From: Lachnospiraceae bacterium JC7
Lineage (GTDB): Bacteria > Bacillota > Clostridia > Lachnospirales > Lachnospiraceae
NCBI GenBank assembly: GCA_000513555.1
Contig: ALYD01000006.1
Location: 62,001 to 126,000 of the forward strand
Length of the DNA: 64,000 bases
Direction: 5' to 3'
The position numbers and the translations under genes were made by a program. A model generated the notes under the pieces. The model was not told where the DNA came from, did no database searches, and saw only the letters and a list, made by a program, of their open reading frames with translations. Below, piece after piece: positions 25,503-35,082 of the stretch. How positions within the stretch are numbered: the first letter of the stretch is position 1; each line of letters starts with the position of its first letter.

Positions 25503-25531
25503 AAAAAAACCGCTCCCGAATGGAAGCGGTC
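25503..25531 (-). terminator. Terminator of the response-regulator gene
   Basis: On the minus strand, ACCGCTTCC/GGGAGCGGT is followed by a run of seven T, so the regulator is transcribed apart from the surface-protein genes. Confidence 0.9.
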
Positions 25532-25575
25532 CGATAGCGAATTTTGATACTTATGTCATAATATATATTTGTTGA

Positions 25576-26247
25576 TCAGGCCTCGAACTTATATCCCATA
25601 CCCCAGACAGTCTTTATGTAATCCCCCTTCGTGCCCATCTTGGCACGAAGCTTCTTTACGTGGGTGTCAATGGTTCTGGCGTCGCCGAAATAGTCATAGT
25701 TCCAGACATTATTCAGGATCTTCTCACGGGAAAGAGCTATGCCCTTGTTCTCGATGAAGTAGACCAGCAGCTCGTATTCCTTGAAACTGAGCTCCACCTC
25801 TGCCCCGTCGATCTTCACGGAGTGAGCGGACTTGTCAACTTCTATGCCGCCGATGTTTATGACATCCTCCTGATTCATGCCGGAGCGGCGAAGTATGGCT
25901 TCGACTCTGGCCACAAGGATCTTCGGTGAGAAAGGCTTGGAGATATATTCGTCAGCGCCGTACTCAAAGCCCTTGAGCTCATCCTGTTCTTCAGACCTTG
26001 CGGTGAGCATGATGACAGGAACCTTGCTGTGTTCCCTTATGGTCTTCAGCACATCCCATCCGTTCATTTTCGGCATCATCACGTCAAGGATGATAAGGGC
26101 AATGTCTTTGTCCGAGAAGAATCTGTCCACAGCCTCATCGCCGTCTCCCGCTTCTATCACGTCAAAATCCTTCAGTTTTAAAAAATCGGAAATAAGCTTC
26201 CGCATACGCTCTTCGTCATCAACAACCAGTACCTTTAATCGTTCCAT
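25576..26247 (-). CDS. OmpR/PhoB-type response regulator
   Basis: This 223-residue transcription regulator has an N-terminal receiver with acidic pair DDEE, phosphoacceptor Asp in IILDVMMPKMNG (near residue 55) and Lys in YISKPF. The C-terminal winged helix has LSFKEYELLVYFIENKG and RTIDTHVKKLRAKMG. The start at 26247 has AGAGGT about 7 bp upstream. It begins just before the upstream helicase gene ends, with a gap of about 17 bp. The most plausible kinase partner is encoded at 19559-21124, beyond two surface-protein genes with matching upstream elements. Confidence 0.93.
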   Translation of the reverse strand: MERLKVLVVDDEERMRKLISDFLKLKDFDVIEAGDGDEAVDRFFSDKDIALIILDVMMPKMNGWDVLKTIREHSKVPVIMLTARSEEQDELKGFEYGADEYISKPFSPKILVARVEAILRRSGMNQEDVINIGGIEVDKSAHSVKIDGAEVELSFKEYELLVYFIENKGIALSREKILNNVWNYDYFGDARTIDTHVKKLRAKMGTKGDYIKTVWGMGYKFEA

Positions 26248-26264
26248 AACTGTACCTCTTATTT

Positions 26265-28079
26265 TCATTTCAGCCCTTCGGATATGAATCTGCTTGGACT
26301 ACAATGCTTACTATATCTTTGTTCTGTGAAGTAAATGTGAAATTCCTTCCGGGCTCTCGTCAGTGCCACATAAAAGGCCCGTCTCTCTTCCTCGAGATCT
26401 TCGGGAGTGACCGCTTTACTGTAGGGGACGATCCCTTCGTTGATGTCGATGAGATGCACTATGTCGAACTCCAGTCCCTTACTGCTGTGGAAGGTCATGA
26501 GCCGTATGCCCTCTGCCGGATCAGCTTTACTTTTCCTTAGCTCATCCCCGTAGGATTCCACATATCGAAGCCACTTCATTTTGTCCGGCAGCGCCTTCGC
26601 ACTTTCTTCCATCTCATCCATTATATCATGCAATTTTTCAGGGTTTACATGGTTTTCTTTCCGGCAGGCTTCGAGATAGTCCTCATACCCTATCTTTTTT
26701 CTGATATAGATTATAGCGGCTACGGTGGGAAGCTTTCTTACAACCTGGAGATCATGAAGAAACATATCTATGGTGCGCTGCATCCCGGAAGACCGGCTGT
26801 AGTATTTTTTCAGCTTCTCAAAGCTCATAGCTCTTTCAGCCACAGCCTTTCTTGAAATATATCTAAGGGGCTTATTCATTATTCGGAGAAAATCCGCCCG
26901 ACTGCCCATATTCATCGAGAGTCTGATGTAGGATATAATGTCTTCCGCGGTACTGCTTTCGTAGATGCTTTTGACATTGTTCTTAAGAGAGAAAGGGATC
27001 TGAAGCCTGTTAAGCTCGGCTATCAGAGGCTGAATGACAGTCTCTGTCCTGAAAAGTACTGCGATCTCTCCTGAGGGTACTCCGGCTTTCAATTCCTTTT
27101 TTATGTTACTTATGACCTGAGTATATTCTGACTTTGTGTTATCAGCCTTGTAATAAAGGGTGGTTCCGCCGGGACCCTTTACGGCTTTGATATCCTTTTT
27201 GAATCTGAGTCTGTTTCGGTCTATTACATTCTTTGCAAAGTTCACTATCTCTGATTTTGAACGATAGTTGTTGGAGAGAAGTATTCGCACTGCGCCGGGG
27301 TAATCCCTTTCGAAACCGAGCATGATGGAGGGTTCAGCCCCTCTGAAACGGTATATGGACTGGTCATCATCCCCCACTATGAAAAGATTGTTCTCGGGTT
27401 CTGCCAGCATCCTGACTATTTTGTACTGGACGGGATTTATGTCCTGAAACTCGTCCACCAGTATGAAGCTGAACTTATTCTGCCATAGCTTTCTTTCCTC
27501 CGGCTCCTTTATAAACAGCTCATGACATAACAGCAGCATATCGTCGAAGTCCAGAAGTCTTTGGGCTTTTAATTCGCTCTGATATGAGCTAAGGATCCTG
27601 AGAAATTTTTCGTTTTCTATAAGCTTTGACCGGAAAGAGGTACTCTCCTCTCCTAGGGACTTGTATTTCGATATCTCAGAAAGAAGCAGCCGGAAAAAGT
27701 CAGTATCATAGGAGCTGTCTATATGTTCTCTTGAGGTAAGCTCCCTAAGCAGCAAGGCCTTGTTTCTGTCTGTGATGATGTTTTTGAAGGAAAGATCGTA
27801 GCGAAGACGCAATATGAAGAAAAAGATGGAATGAAATGTACCGAAGGTGACCTGACTTCCGGTCTCCGAAGAGAGTTTTTTGAATCTTGCCTCCATCTCC
27901 GTGGCGGCATCTCTGGTAAATGTTATGACTAGAATTTTGTCCGGCGGGACACCGATGGACAGGAGATGCATTATCCTGTGAGTTATTACGGTTGTCTTTC
28001 CGGAACCTGGTCCCGCCAGAACCATGGCAGGTCCCTTTACATGATGAATCGCAGCAATTTGTTCATTAGAAAAGCTCAT
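26265..28079 (-). CDS. UvrD/PcrA-like superfamily 1 helicase
   Basis: This 604-residue ATP-dependent 3'-5' DNA helicase is somewhat shorter than PcrA (about 720). The motifs appear in order: a Q motif near NEQIAAI, Walker A AGPGSGKTTVI, motif II VDEFQDIN, motif III GDDDQSIYRFRGA, motif IV LLSNNYRS, motif V TFHSSKGLEFDIV and motif VI VALTRARKEF. It probably acts in repair or in removal of stalled complexes. The ATG lies inside a strong inverted repeat that also looks like a terminator for hflKC, and no clear ribosome site precedes it. Confidence 0.9.
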   Translation of the reverse strand: MSFSNEQIAAIHHVKGPAMVLAGPGSGKTTVITHRIMHLLSIGVPPDKILVITFTRDAATEMEARFKKLSSETGSQVTFGTFHSIFFFILRLRYDLSFKNIITDRNKALLLRELTSREHIDSSYDTDFFRLLLSEISKYKSLGEESTSFRSKLIENEKFLRILSSYQSELKAQRLLDFDDMLLLCHELFIKEPEERKLWQNKFSFILVDEFQDINPVQYKIVRMLAEPENNLFIVGDDDQSIYRFRGAEPSIMLGFERDYPGAVRILLSNNYRSKSEIVNFAKNVIDRNRLRFKKDIKAVKGPGGTTLYYKADNTKSEYTQVISNIKKELKAGVPSGEIAVLFRTETVIQPLIAELNRLQIPFSLKNNVKSIYESSTAEDIISYIRLSMNMGSRADFLRIMNKPLRYISRKAVAERAMSFEKLKKYYSRSSGMQRTIDMFLHDLQVVRKLPTVAAIIYIRKKIGYEDYLEACRKENHVNPEKLHDIMDEMEESAKALPDKMKWLRYVESYGDELRKSKADPAEGIRLMTFHSSKGLEFDIVHLIDINEGIVPYSKAVTPEDLEEERRAFYVALTRARKEFHIYFTEQRYSKHCSPSRFISEGLK

Positions 28080-28102
28080 GGCACAAGTGTACCATGAGCT
28101 TT
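28071..28102 (-). terminator. Terminator-like hairpin over the helicase start codon
   Basis: A perfect 11-bp stem (AAAGCTCATGG and CCATGAGCTTT) with a 10-base loop is followed by TTTTCT on the minus strand. The helicase ATG (28077-28079) lies within the 3' arm. It can end hflKC transcripts and would also hide the helicase initiation site. A separate 14-bp palindrome GTCTGAATTCAGAC lies at 28117-28130. Confidence 0.65.
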
Positions 28103-28152
28103 GAAAAACGCATATAGTCTGAATTCAGACCATATGAAACGGAGAATAATTA

Positions 28153-29043
28153 TCAGTTAAGTCCTGTTCCGTACAGGATCTTTGCTATCTCTGAATCCTT
28201 GTCCAGGATGATGGTCTTGTCACCTCTGCCCTTCATGGAATTCTTCAGGGCATCGAGAGAACGGATATAGTTGTAGAAATCCGCCTTGTCAGTTGTGTTG
28301 TAGGCCTCGGAGAGAGTCTTCATATACTCTGCTTCACCTTCTGCCTCGGTGATGGCTGCCTGCTTTTCAGCCTCGGCCTCCATGATGGTCACCTGACGGT
28401 TGGTGTCGTTCCTTATCTTCTGGGCCTGGCTGTCACCCTGTGCCTTATAGGATGCGGCTATGTTCTGTCTCTCTGAGATCATACGCTCATATACGGCGTC
28501 CTTGTTGTCATCAGGAAGATCCAGAGCTTTTATCTTGGCCTGATAAATGGTGATTCCGTATCCTCCGATGTCAGAGTTGGAATCCTCGGTGATGAGCTTT
28601 GTAAGCTGCTCTCCTCTTGCGGCAATTACTTCGTCCTGTGACATGGATGAAAGGATGTTCTTTGTTGCATTGTAAACTGCAACACCTACACGGTCCTCTG
28701 CACTTCTTGTGGAAGCGTTCAGGGTCTGGGTGAACTTTACAGGGTCTGTTACCTTCCAGAGTATGAAGTCGTCGGCGATCATGGACTTTTTATCCTTGGT
28801 GATGACATCAGATGGCTGAATGTCATAGATCTGCAGATCCTTGGGAATGAATCTTACTGTCTCGAAAAACGGAAGCTTGCTGTAAAAGCCCGCCTCGGTG
28901 GAGACTCTGGTGATTCGTCCGAGATGCATAACCACACCGTATTCGTTTGGTGCTACGGTGTAAAAGAATGAGCTGGAGATCATCAGGAAAAAGATCAGCA
29001 CGATAACTGCTGCTACTCTCGCTAATGTGAATTTATTTTTCAT
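28153..29043 (-). CDS. hflC: HflC, SPFH-domain membrane protein
   Basis: This 296-residue protein forms, with HflK, the membrane complex that modulates the FtsH protease. An N-terminal transmembrane helix (residues 8-28) is followed by SFFYTVAPNEYGVV, the SPFH domain, and a long coiled coil rich in Glu, Ala and Lys. The length fits the family. The start overlaps the hflK stop by 4 bp (ATGA). The transcript probably ends at the hairpin at 28071-28102. Confidence 0.92.
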   Translation of the reverse strand: MKNKFTLARVAAVIVLIFFLMISSSFFYTVAPNEYGVVMHLGRITRVSTEAGFYSKLPFFETVRFIPKDLQIYDIQPSDVITKDKKSMIADDFILWKVTDPVKFTQTLNASTRSAEDRVGVAVYNATKNILSSMSQDEVIAARGEQLTKLITEDSNSDIGGYGITIYQAKIKALDLPDDNKDAVYERMISERQNIAASYKAQGDSQAQKIRNDTNRQVTIMEAEAEKQAAITEAEGEAEYMKTLSEAYNTTDKADFYNYIRSLDALKNSMKGRGDKTIILDKDSEIAKILYGTGLN

Positions 29044-30143
29044 GAGTTTGTGTCCTCCTCTGTTGTTTCGTGATCCTCGTTTTCAGTATCTGTGTAAGAG
29101 GAAGGACTTGGGATAGCAGCCGCATATCCTGCGGTTGATGCTCCGCTTGTGAAGCTTTCAAGAGGAAGCATGGTCTCGGTACCGCCGTCATCGATGATGA
29201 CCTTGAGATCCGGAAGGACATCTTCCATGGCCTCATAGAACATACGCTGTTTTGTGATGAGGGGGTTAAGCCTGTACTGCTCATACATGGCATTGAAACG
29301 TGCGACCTGACCCTCAGCTTCAGCTATACGGGCTTCTTTCTTCGCTTCTGCAGCCTTTACGATCTTATCTGCATTTGCCTCAGCTGCGGGAAGCTGCTCT
29401 GATTTGTACTTGTTTGCATTGTTGATCGAGGTCTCGGATCCCTGCTTTGCGTTTTCAACCGCTTTGAACGCTGACATGACTTCCTTGGTAGGAGGCTCAA
29501 CATCCTGAATGGAAACATTGACGACCTCAAGACCGATATCCGCATTTGTAAGGGCACTTACCAGTGAATCACGAACGTCAGACTGAACCTTGTTCTTGCT
29601 GGTGGTCATGACATCGTCAACGTTGTAGTTGGAAACTACTGTACGGATGGCTGCCTGGGCGAGATTCTCGAGTATGTCCTCGGGGCTTCTGGAATTATAG
29701 AGATAGCTTACAGGATCGGATACCCTGTACTCGATGTAAAAGTCGGTATTTACGAAATTGAAATCCGAGGTGATCATGAGTGACTGCTCAGGGATGTTCT
29801 CTGCGTATCCGCTCTCTCCGTAGGACTCGTTTGTGATGTAACCGATAGGCATGCCGTAGGTGGTTGTTCTTACCTTCTGAACTGTATCTATGAGAGGTAT
29901 CTTAAAGTACATACCTGCGGTTTTAACGTCCTGTACCTTGCCGAGTCTGGTGACAACTGCCTGCTCCTGCTCGGAAACTCTGTAGAGTCCTGAATTGACT
30001 ACAAAAAATCCTCCTACAAGAACGGCGCCTGCAATGATGAATTTAACGACCTTGCCGAAACCGGCTTTCGCCTTTTCGGGATCCGGCATATCAAAATGCG
30101 GCATCTCCGGCTGAGAGCCGTTAGTATCTTTCTTGTTTCTCAT
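29040..30143 (-). CDS. hflK: HflK, SPFH-domain membrane protein
   Basis: This 367-residue partner of HflC has a charged N-terminal tail, a single membrane helix (about residues 33-51), the SPFH block starting YRVSEQEQAVVTRLGK, and an Ala/Glu-rich coiled coil with AAEAKKEARIAEAEGQVARFN. The C-terminus is acidic and Ser/Thr-rich. An AGAAGGAG site 6 bp upstream supports the start. It is the first gene of the hflKC operon, and the assembled complex should cap FtsH at the membrane. Confidence 0.92.
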   Translation of the reverse strand: MRNKKDTNGSQPEMPHFDMPDPEKAKAGFGKVVKFIIAGAVLVGGFFVVNSGLYRVSEQEQAVVTRLGKVQDVKTAGMYFKIPLIDTVQKVRTTTYGMPIGYITNESYGESGYAENIPEQSLMITSDFNFVNTDFYIEYRVSDPVSYLYNSRSPEDILENLAQAAIRTVVSNYNVDDVMTTSKNKVQSDVRDSLVSALTNADIGLEVVNVSIQDVEPPTKEVMSAFKAVENAKQGSETSINNANKYKSEQLPAAEANADKIVKAAEAKKEARIAEAEGQVARFNAMYEQYRLNPLITKQRMFYEAMEDVLPDLKVIIDDGGTETMLPLESFTSGASTAGYAAAIPSPSSYTDTENEDHETTEEDTNS

Positions 30144-30239
30144 TAACTACTCCTTCTCTAAAAAAATATAAAGCTAATATAGCATACTTAAATTCTTTTA
30201 AAAACAGCAGTCATTTAAACACAAGATTTTTGTAAAAAA

Positions 30240-30443
30240 TTAATGCAGATTAAAAAAGAAACGGGCTGCGCTGGCTATGGTGAAAAGATCGATTACCATA
30301 AAAAGAGAATACACTGCATGCACAACTATGCCCTTGCTGCGGGTGAAGTTGTACATCATAAGGGTTGCAAAAAGAGCTAAAAGTCCGAAGGGACCTACTA
30401 ATATGATCAGATACTCGATAAAACTTCCGGTTGTGATAGGCAT
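30240..30443 (-). CDS. Small two-helix membrane protein
   Basis: This 67-residue protein of unknown function is predicted from the Met beginning MPITTGSF, with AAAGGAAG about 9 bp upstream. An ATG at 30464 is an alternative. Two hydrophobic helices (about 10-29 and 40-60) are joined by a short basic loop with TRSKG. It stands alone between the gltX terminator and hflK. I do not recognise the family. Confidence 0.65.
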   Translation of the reverse strand: MPITTGSFIEYLIILVGPFGLLALFATLMMYNFTRSKGIVVHAVYSLFMVIDLFTIASAARFFFNLH

Positions 30444-30583
30444 AATGTACACTTCCTTTCTCATTAAAATTACTTCCTTGGCACATTTTACCATCAATCG
30501 ACCACTTGTTAAAGATTTAACGTTAATATATCAGTTGTTTTCTGAAAATAGGATAAAATTCATTAATTTTTTGTTTAAAAAGT

Positions 30584-30620
30584 AAAAGCAGCCGGTTGCT
30601 TTTAACAACTGACTGCTTTA
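30584..30620 (-). terminator. gltX terminator
   Basis: On the minus strand, AAGCAGTCAGTTG pairs with GCAACCGGCTGCTTTT, followed by ACTTTTT. It lies about 100 bp after the gltX stop. Confidence 0.75.
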
Positions 30621-30723
30621 AGGATTTTGAATCTTATATTTATACCATGACGAATTCTGATTCGGTCGTCATATCCCGGAGTACTATCAGGAGTTGAAAG
30701 CATACCCGGAAAGGAGATACGGT

Positions 30724-32172
30724 TTAGCCCTGAAGCTTTGCGATTCCGGCCTCAAGTCTCTTTATGGACTCTTCCTTGCCGAGAACCTCCATGATCTCTG
30801 TAGCACCTGCAGGTGTCATCTGACGGCCTGAAAGTGCGATACGGATAGGCCACATTACGAAGCCTGTCTTAAGCTCCTTCTTGGTGCCGTACTCTGAAAG
30901 AAGTGCAAAAAGAGCATCGTTTGAGTAGTCTTCCTGCTCCTTGAGAAGTGGAAGTACATCCTTTAAGAGCTCAAGAGAGTTCTCAAGGTTTGTCTTTGAC
31001 TTCTTGTTTACGTAAAGTGCTGTGTCGTACTCGGGAACTTCCTCAAAGAATGAGATCATATCGTTGATGTCCGGGAAGATCTCGATACGTGTCTTGACCA
31101 TGTTTGCGATGTGCTTAAAGTCAAGAGGCTTCTTGATTGTCTCCTCGATGAAAGGAAGTGCTCTCTCATAAAACTTGTCGAAGTCCATAGCCTTGATGTA
31201 CTCGCCGTTCATCCAGCGAAGCTTGCCCATATCGAAAACAGCAGGGCTCTTTGAGATACGTGTGTAATCGAACTTACGAACAAGGTCAGAAAGAGACATT
31301 ATCTCTTCGTTGTCATCAGGTGACCATCCGAGAAGAGCTACGAAATTTACGACAGCTTCAGCTACAAAGCCCTGATCGATGAGATCCTCGAATGATGAAT
31401 GGCCTGAACGCTTTGAAAGCTTCTTGTGGTTTTCGTCTGTGATGAGCGGACAATGCACATACTTAGGGATCTCCCATCCGTAAGCATCATAGAGACGGTT
31501 GTACTTGGGGCTGGAGCTCAGATACTCGTTTCCGCGGACAACGTGGGTGATGCCCATAAGATGATCGTCGATAACATTGGCAAAATTGTAGGTCGGGAAT
31601 CCGTCGGACTTGATAAGGACCATATCATCAAGCTCAGAGTTGTCTACTGTAACATCTCCGTAAAGCTCGTCATGGAATGATGTGGTTCCCTCTGTAGGGT
31701 TGTTCTGACGGATAACGTAAGGCTTTCCGGCCTTTAAGTTCTCTTCGATCTCTTCCTTTGAAAGGCTGAGACAATGCTTATCGTAGTGCATGATCTCTTC
31801 GCCGTTTACAGTTGTCTTGAGAGTTTCGAGACGCTCCTTTGTACAGAAGCAGTAATAAGCCTTGCCCTCATCCACAAGCTGCTTTGCGTACTGCATGTAT
31901 ACGCCTGAGTTAACTCGCTCTGACTGTACATATGGTCCGCAGTTGCCCGGCTTGTCAGGAGACTCGTCAGGAATGAGACCTGTAGCATCAAGAGTTCTGT
32001 TGATGAGATCTACGGCACCCTCCACAAGACGCTCCTGATCTGTGTCCTCGATTCTTAAGAGAAAATCTCCGCCCTCATGCTTTGAAATAAGATAAGCATA
32101 TAATGCAGTTCTGAGATTACCAACATGCATTCTTCCGGTTGGTGACGGAGCGTATCGTGTTCTTATTTTCAT
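30724..32172 (-). CDS. gltX: Glutamyl-tRNA synthetase
   Basis: This class I aminoacyl-tRNA synthetase charges tRNA-Glu in the cytoplasm. The HIGH-type signature is [21 protein letters not shown] at the N-terminus, and the KMSKS-type motif is KKLSKRSG near residue 250. The length of 482 residues is normal. ATAGGAGAA precedes ATG. Whether it is discriminating or also charges tRNA-Gln cannot be judged from the sequence. It follows pnp on the same strand with a probable terminator between. Confidence 0.97.
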   Translation of the reverse strand: MKIRTRYAPSPTGRMHVGNLRTALYAYLISKHEGGDFLLRIEDTDQERLVEGAVDLINRTLDATGLIPDESPDKPGNCGPYVQSERVNSGVYMQYAKQLVDEGKAYYCFCTKERLETLKTTVNGEEIMHYDKHCLSLSKEEIEENLKAGKPYVIRQNNPTEGTTSFHDELYGDVTVDNSELDDMVLIKSDGFPTYNFANVIDDHLMGITHVVRGNEYLSSSPKYNRLYDAYGWEIPKYVHCPLITDENHKKLSKRSGHSSFEDLIDQGFVAEAVVNFVALLGWSPDDNEEIMSLSDLVRKFDYTRISKSPAVFDMGKLRWMNGEYIKAMDFDKFYERALPFIEETIKKPLDFKHIANMVKTRIEIFPDINDMISFFEEVPEYDTALYVNKKSKTNLENSLELLKDVLPLLKEQEDYSNDALFALLSEYGTKKELKTGFVMWPIRIALSGRQMTPAGATEIMEVLGKEESIKRLEAGIAKLQG

Positions 32173-32270
32173 TTTGTTCTCCTATCATGATGAAATGATG
32201 TGACATAAGTGTTATAAAACTATATCTCTCTTTTGTCACTCACTGATGAAGCCTGTTCATCAAATATTAA

Positions 32271-32294
32271 GAAGGGACTGTCGCCAGTCCCTTC
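32271..32294 (-). terminator. Probable pnp terminator
   Basis: A perfect 10-bp stem GAAGGGACTG/CAGTCCCTTC with a 4-base loop lies 50 bp after the pnp stop. Only a short T-rich stretch (TTAATATTT) follows on the minus strand, so termination may be partial. Confidence 0.6.
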
Positions 32295-32343
32295 GCGAAT
32301 GATTAAGATATGGGGAATGCCGGTCAGACCGGCGTTCCGGACA

Positions 32344-34437
32344 TCAGTCCTTGAGATCCTGTGGTCTCATAGTAAGATTGATTCTGCCCATCTTATCGAT
32401 TTCCTGTACCTTTACGGTTACTTCATCGCCGATGTTTACAACATCTTCAACCTTCTCTACTCTTCCGTCAGCAAGCTTTGAGATATGTACCATACCGTCC
32501 TTGTTAGGGCTTAACTGTACGAATGCACCGAAGTTCATGATGCGAACGACCTTACCTGTGAGGATCTGGCCCGGCTCGATGTCATTAACGATAGACTCGA
32601 TGATCTTCTTTGCCTTTTCAAGAGCAGCAAGGTCGATTCCTGAAATTGAAACCATTCCTGAATCGTCGATGTCGATCTTGGCGCCTGTCTCATCGATGAT
32701 GCCGTTGATTGTCTTACCCTGCTTACCGATAACATCACCGATCTTCTCAGGATCGATCTGGATGGTGATGATCTTAGGAGCGTATGGTGAAAGCTCCTTG
32801 CGAGGCTCTGCGATAGCGTCATGCATAACGCCGTCCATGATGAAGAGACGTGCTTCGTGAGCTCTCTTGATAGCCTCTGTAACGATCTCCTTTGTAAGAC
32901 CGTGGATCTTGATATCCATCTGGATAGCTGTGATGCCTTCGTGAGTACCTGTTACCTTGAAATCCATATCGCCGAAGAAATCCTCGAGACCCTGGATGTC
33001 TGTAAGAACGAGGTAATCATCGTCTGTGTCACCTGTTACGAGACCACAGCTGATACCTGCTACAGGCTCCTTGATAGGTACGCCGGCTGCCATAAGTGAA
33101 AGGCATGATGCACAGGTTGAACCCATGGATGTTGATCCGTTTGACTCCATAGTCTCGGATACGGCACGGATAGCGTATGGGAACTCCTCTACTGAAGGAA
33201 GTACAGGGAGAAGTGCTCTCTCTGCAAGTGCTCCGTGACCGATCTCACGACGTCCCGGTCCGCGGCTTGCCTTGGCCTCACCTACTGAGTAACCAGGGAA
33301 GTTGTACTGATGTAAGTAACGCTTCTCTGTGATGTACTCGTTGAGCTCCTCAACCTTCTGAACCTCGGAAAGAGGTGCAAGTGTAACGATATCAAGGATC
33401 TGAGTCTGTCCGCGCTTGAACATGGCTGAACCGTGAACTCTCGGGATGAGATCAACTTCTGCCTCGAGAGGTCTGATCTCGTCGATCCTACGTCCGTCAG
33501 GTCTCTTGTGATCCTTGAGGATCATCTTACGTACAGTCTTCTTCTCATACTGGTAAACAGCATCAGGAAGGATAGCGAGTGCTTCCTCATCCTCGGCAAG
33601 AGCTTCTTCAAGCTTCTTTGTAACCTCGGCGATGTTTGCATCTCTCTGCTGCTTGTCATCTGTAAATACTGCGTTCTCCATCTCTTCCGGAGTAACGATA
33701 GTCTTGATCTTCTCGAAAAGCTCCTCAGGTACTGCAGCACTTACGTACTCCATCTTCTTCTTTCCGCACTCGGCGATGATGGAATCGAAGAAACCGATGA
33801 TCTGCTTGTTTACTTCGTCAGCCTTGTAGATAGCCTCGATCATCTTCTCGTCTGAAATGCAGTTTGCACCTGCCTCGATCATGATGACCTTATCACGTGT
33901 TGAAGCAACTGTAAGTGCAAGGTCTGAAACAGCCTTCTCGGCGTTTGTAGGGTTGATGATCAGCTCTCCGTCGATCATACCAACCTGTGTTGAAGCACAT
34001 GGACCGTCCCAAGGTACATCTGAAATAGCTGTTGCAAGGGAAGAACCAAGCATGGCAAGGAGCTCAGGTGAGCAATCCTGATCTACAGACATAACGAGGT
34101 TGTCTACGAGACAGTCGTTACGGAAATCCTTAGGGAAAAGCGGTCTCATAGGACGGTCGATAACACGGGATGTTAAGATGGCGCTATCGCCTGCACGTCC
34201 CTCTCTCTTCTTGAATCCGCCCGGGAATTTACCAACTGCGTACATCTTCTCCTCGTACTCAATCTGGAGCGGGAAGAAATCGATACCGTCTCTTGGAGCG
34301 GCTGATGCGGTACATGTTGAAAGAACAGTTGTATCGCCATAGTGCATGAGTGCTGCACCGTTTGCCTGAGCACAAACACGACCGATATCAACGGTGAGTG
34401 TTCTGCCGGCGAGTTCCATAGAATAACTCTTATACAT
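32344..34437 (-). CDS. pnp: Polynucleotide phosphorylase
   Basis: This 697-residue 3'-5' phosphorolytic exoribonuclease is part of RNA decay. Two RNase PH domains are present (the second with FKRGQTQIL, PGRREIGHGALAERAL and GSTCASCL), followed by a KH domain (IDPEKIGDVIGKQGKTINGI) and an S1 domain (GQILTGKVVRIMNFGAFVQL). The true start is MYKSYSMELAGRTL with AGGAGG 6 bp upstream. An earlier in-frame Met would add 42 unrelated residues. It follows rpsO, the usual order, with a structured leader between. Confidence 0.97.
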   Translation of the reverse strand: MYKSYSMELAGRTLTVDIGRVCAQANGAALMHYGDTTVLSTCTASAAPRDGIDFFPLQIEYEEKMYAVGKFPGGFKKREGRAGDSAILTSRVIDRPMRPLFPKDFRNDCLVDNLVMSVDQDCSPELLAMLGSSLATAISDVPWDGPCASTQVGMIDGELIINPTNAEKAVSDLALTVASTRDKVIMIEAGANCISDEKMIEAIYKADEVNKQIIGFFDSIIAECGKKKMEYVSAAVPEELFEKIKTIVTPEEMENAVFTDDKQQRDANIAEVTKKLEEALAEDEEALAILPDAVYQYEKKTVRKMILKDHKRPDGRRIDEIRPLEAEVDLIPRVHGSAMFKRGQTQILDIVTLAPLSEVQKVEELNEYITEKRYLHQYNFPGYSVGEAKASRGPGRREIGHGALAERALLPVLPSVEEFPYAIRAVSETMESNGSTSMGSTCASCLSLMAAGVPIKEPVAGISCGLVTGDTDDDYLVLTDIQGLEDFFGDMDFKVTGTHEGITAIQMDIKIHGLTKEIVTEAIKRAHEARLFIMDGVMHDAIAEPRKELSPYAPKIITIQIDPEKIGDVIGKQGKTINGIIDETGAKIDIDDSGMVSISGIDLAALEKAKKIIESIVNDIEPGQILTGKVVRIMNFGAFVQLSPNKDGMVHISKLADGRVEKVEDVVNIGDEVTVKVQEIDKMGRINLTMRPQDLKD

Positions 34438-34774
34438 TTTTACCTCCTGATATATGAACAGGGAGGTCCAAAAGCACTGATAAGGTTCTGCCCGTCTGAT
34501 CCTGTTCCTGCGGCTTCTGTTTTTGCCAATGCTTCTGCCTGACTGTCGGTGAAGGAATATCACACGGATATCCCGGTGCCTTTGAGGTATCCGGTATCTT
34601 CGACCGGAATCTCATCAGTGATCTCGGATGTCTCTCCTGTCATATATGAATAATTATGTAGCTTGTCGATCCGACAAAAGCCGATATGAATTTCTTCAAT
34701 ATCAGATATTGCCTAATCATAGAGATTTTAACAAATTCTTTAAGGGAGGTCGACAGCTTTTTTCAGAAAATTAA
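34438..34774 (-). promoter_or_regulatory. pnp leader region
   Basis: The 380-bp gap before pnp has no convincing gene. It holds hairpins TTGTCG/CGACAA (34664-34679) and TCCGGT/ACCGGA (34585-34603). The sequence TCATATATCAGGAGG at the pnp ribosome site is echoed by TCATATATGACAGGAG about 190 bp upstream. In other bacteria pnp controls its own mRNA through leader processing, so this may be a comparable control region. Confidence 0.4.
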
Positions 34775-34808
34775 AGAAAGGGCAGAGATAATATCTCCGC
34801 CCTTTTCT
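34775..34808 (-). terminator. rpsO terminator
   Basis: On the minus strand, GAAAAGGGCGGAGATATTATCTCTGCCCTTTC forms a stem with one G-U pair, followed by a T-rich stretch, directly after rpsO. Confidence 0.85.
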
Positions 34809-34815
34809 ATCAAAA

Positions 34816-35082
34816 TTACTTTCTGATACCGAGCTTCTCGATGAGTGATCTGTATCCCTCAAGGTCTGTCTTAGCAAGGTACTGAAGAAGTCCTCTTCTC
34901 TGACCAACCATCATAAGAAGTCCTCTTCTTGAGTGGTGATCCTTAGGGTTCTTCTTAAGGTGCTCAGTAAGCTCGTTGATTCTTGTTGTAAGGATAGCAA
35001 CCTGAACCTCTGGTGAACCTGTGTCTCCTGGCTTACGGCCATACTGTGCGATGATCTCTGCCTTCTTCTCTTTTGAAATCAT
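34816..35082 (-). CDS. rpsO: Ribosomal protein S15
   Basis: This 88-residue small-subunit protein binds the central domain of 16S rRNA. The family blocks [37 protein letters not shown] and LLQYL are all present. AGGAGG lies 7 bp before ATG. It sits between the truB-ribF fusion and pnp, the standard order. Confidence 0.98.
   Translation of the reverse strand: MISKEKKAEIIAQYGRKPGDTGSPEVQVAILTTRINELTEHLKKNPKDHHSRRGLLMMVGQRRGLLQYLAKTDLEGYRSLIEKLGIRK

Noticed and set aside
34430-34615. An N-terminal extension or small upstream gene before pnp
   Set aside because: The pnp start with AGGAGG is clear, and the upstream frames have Arg/Gln-rich chance-like composition with no ribosome site.
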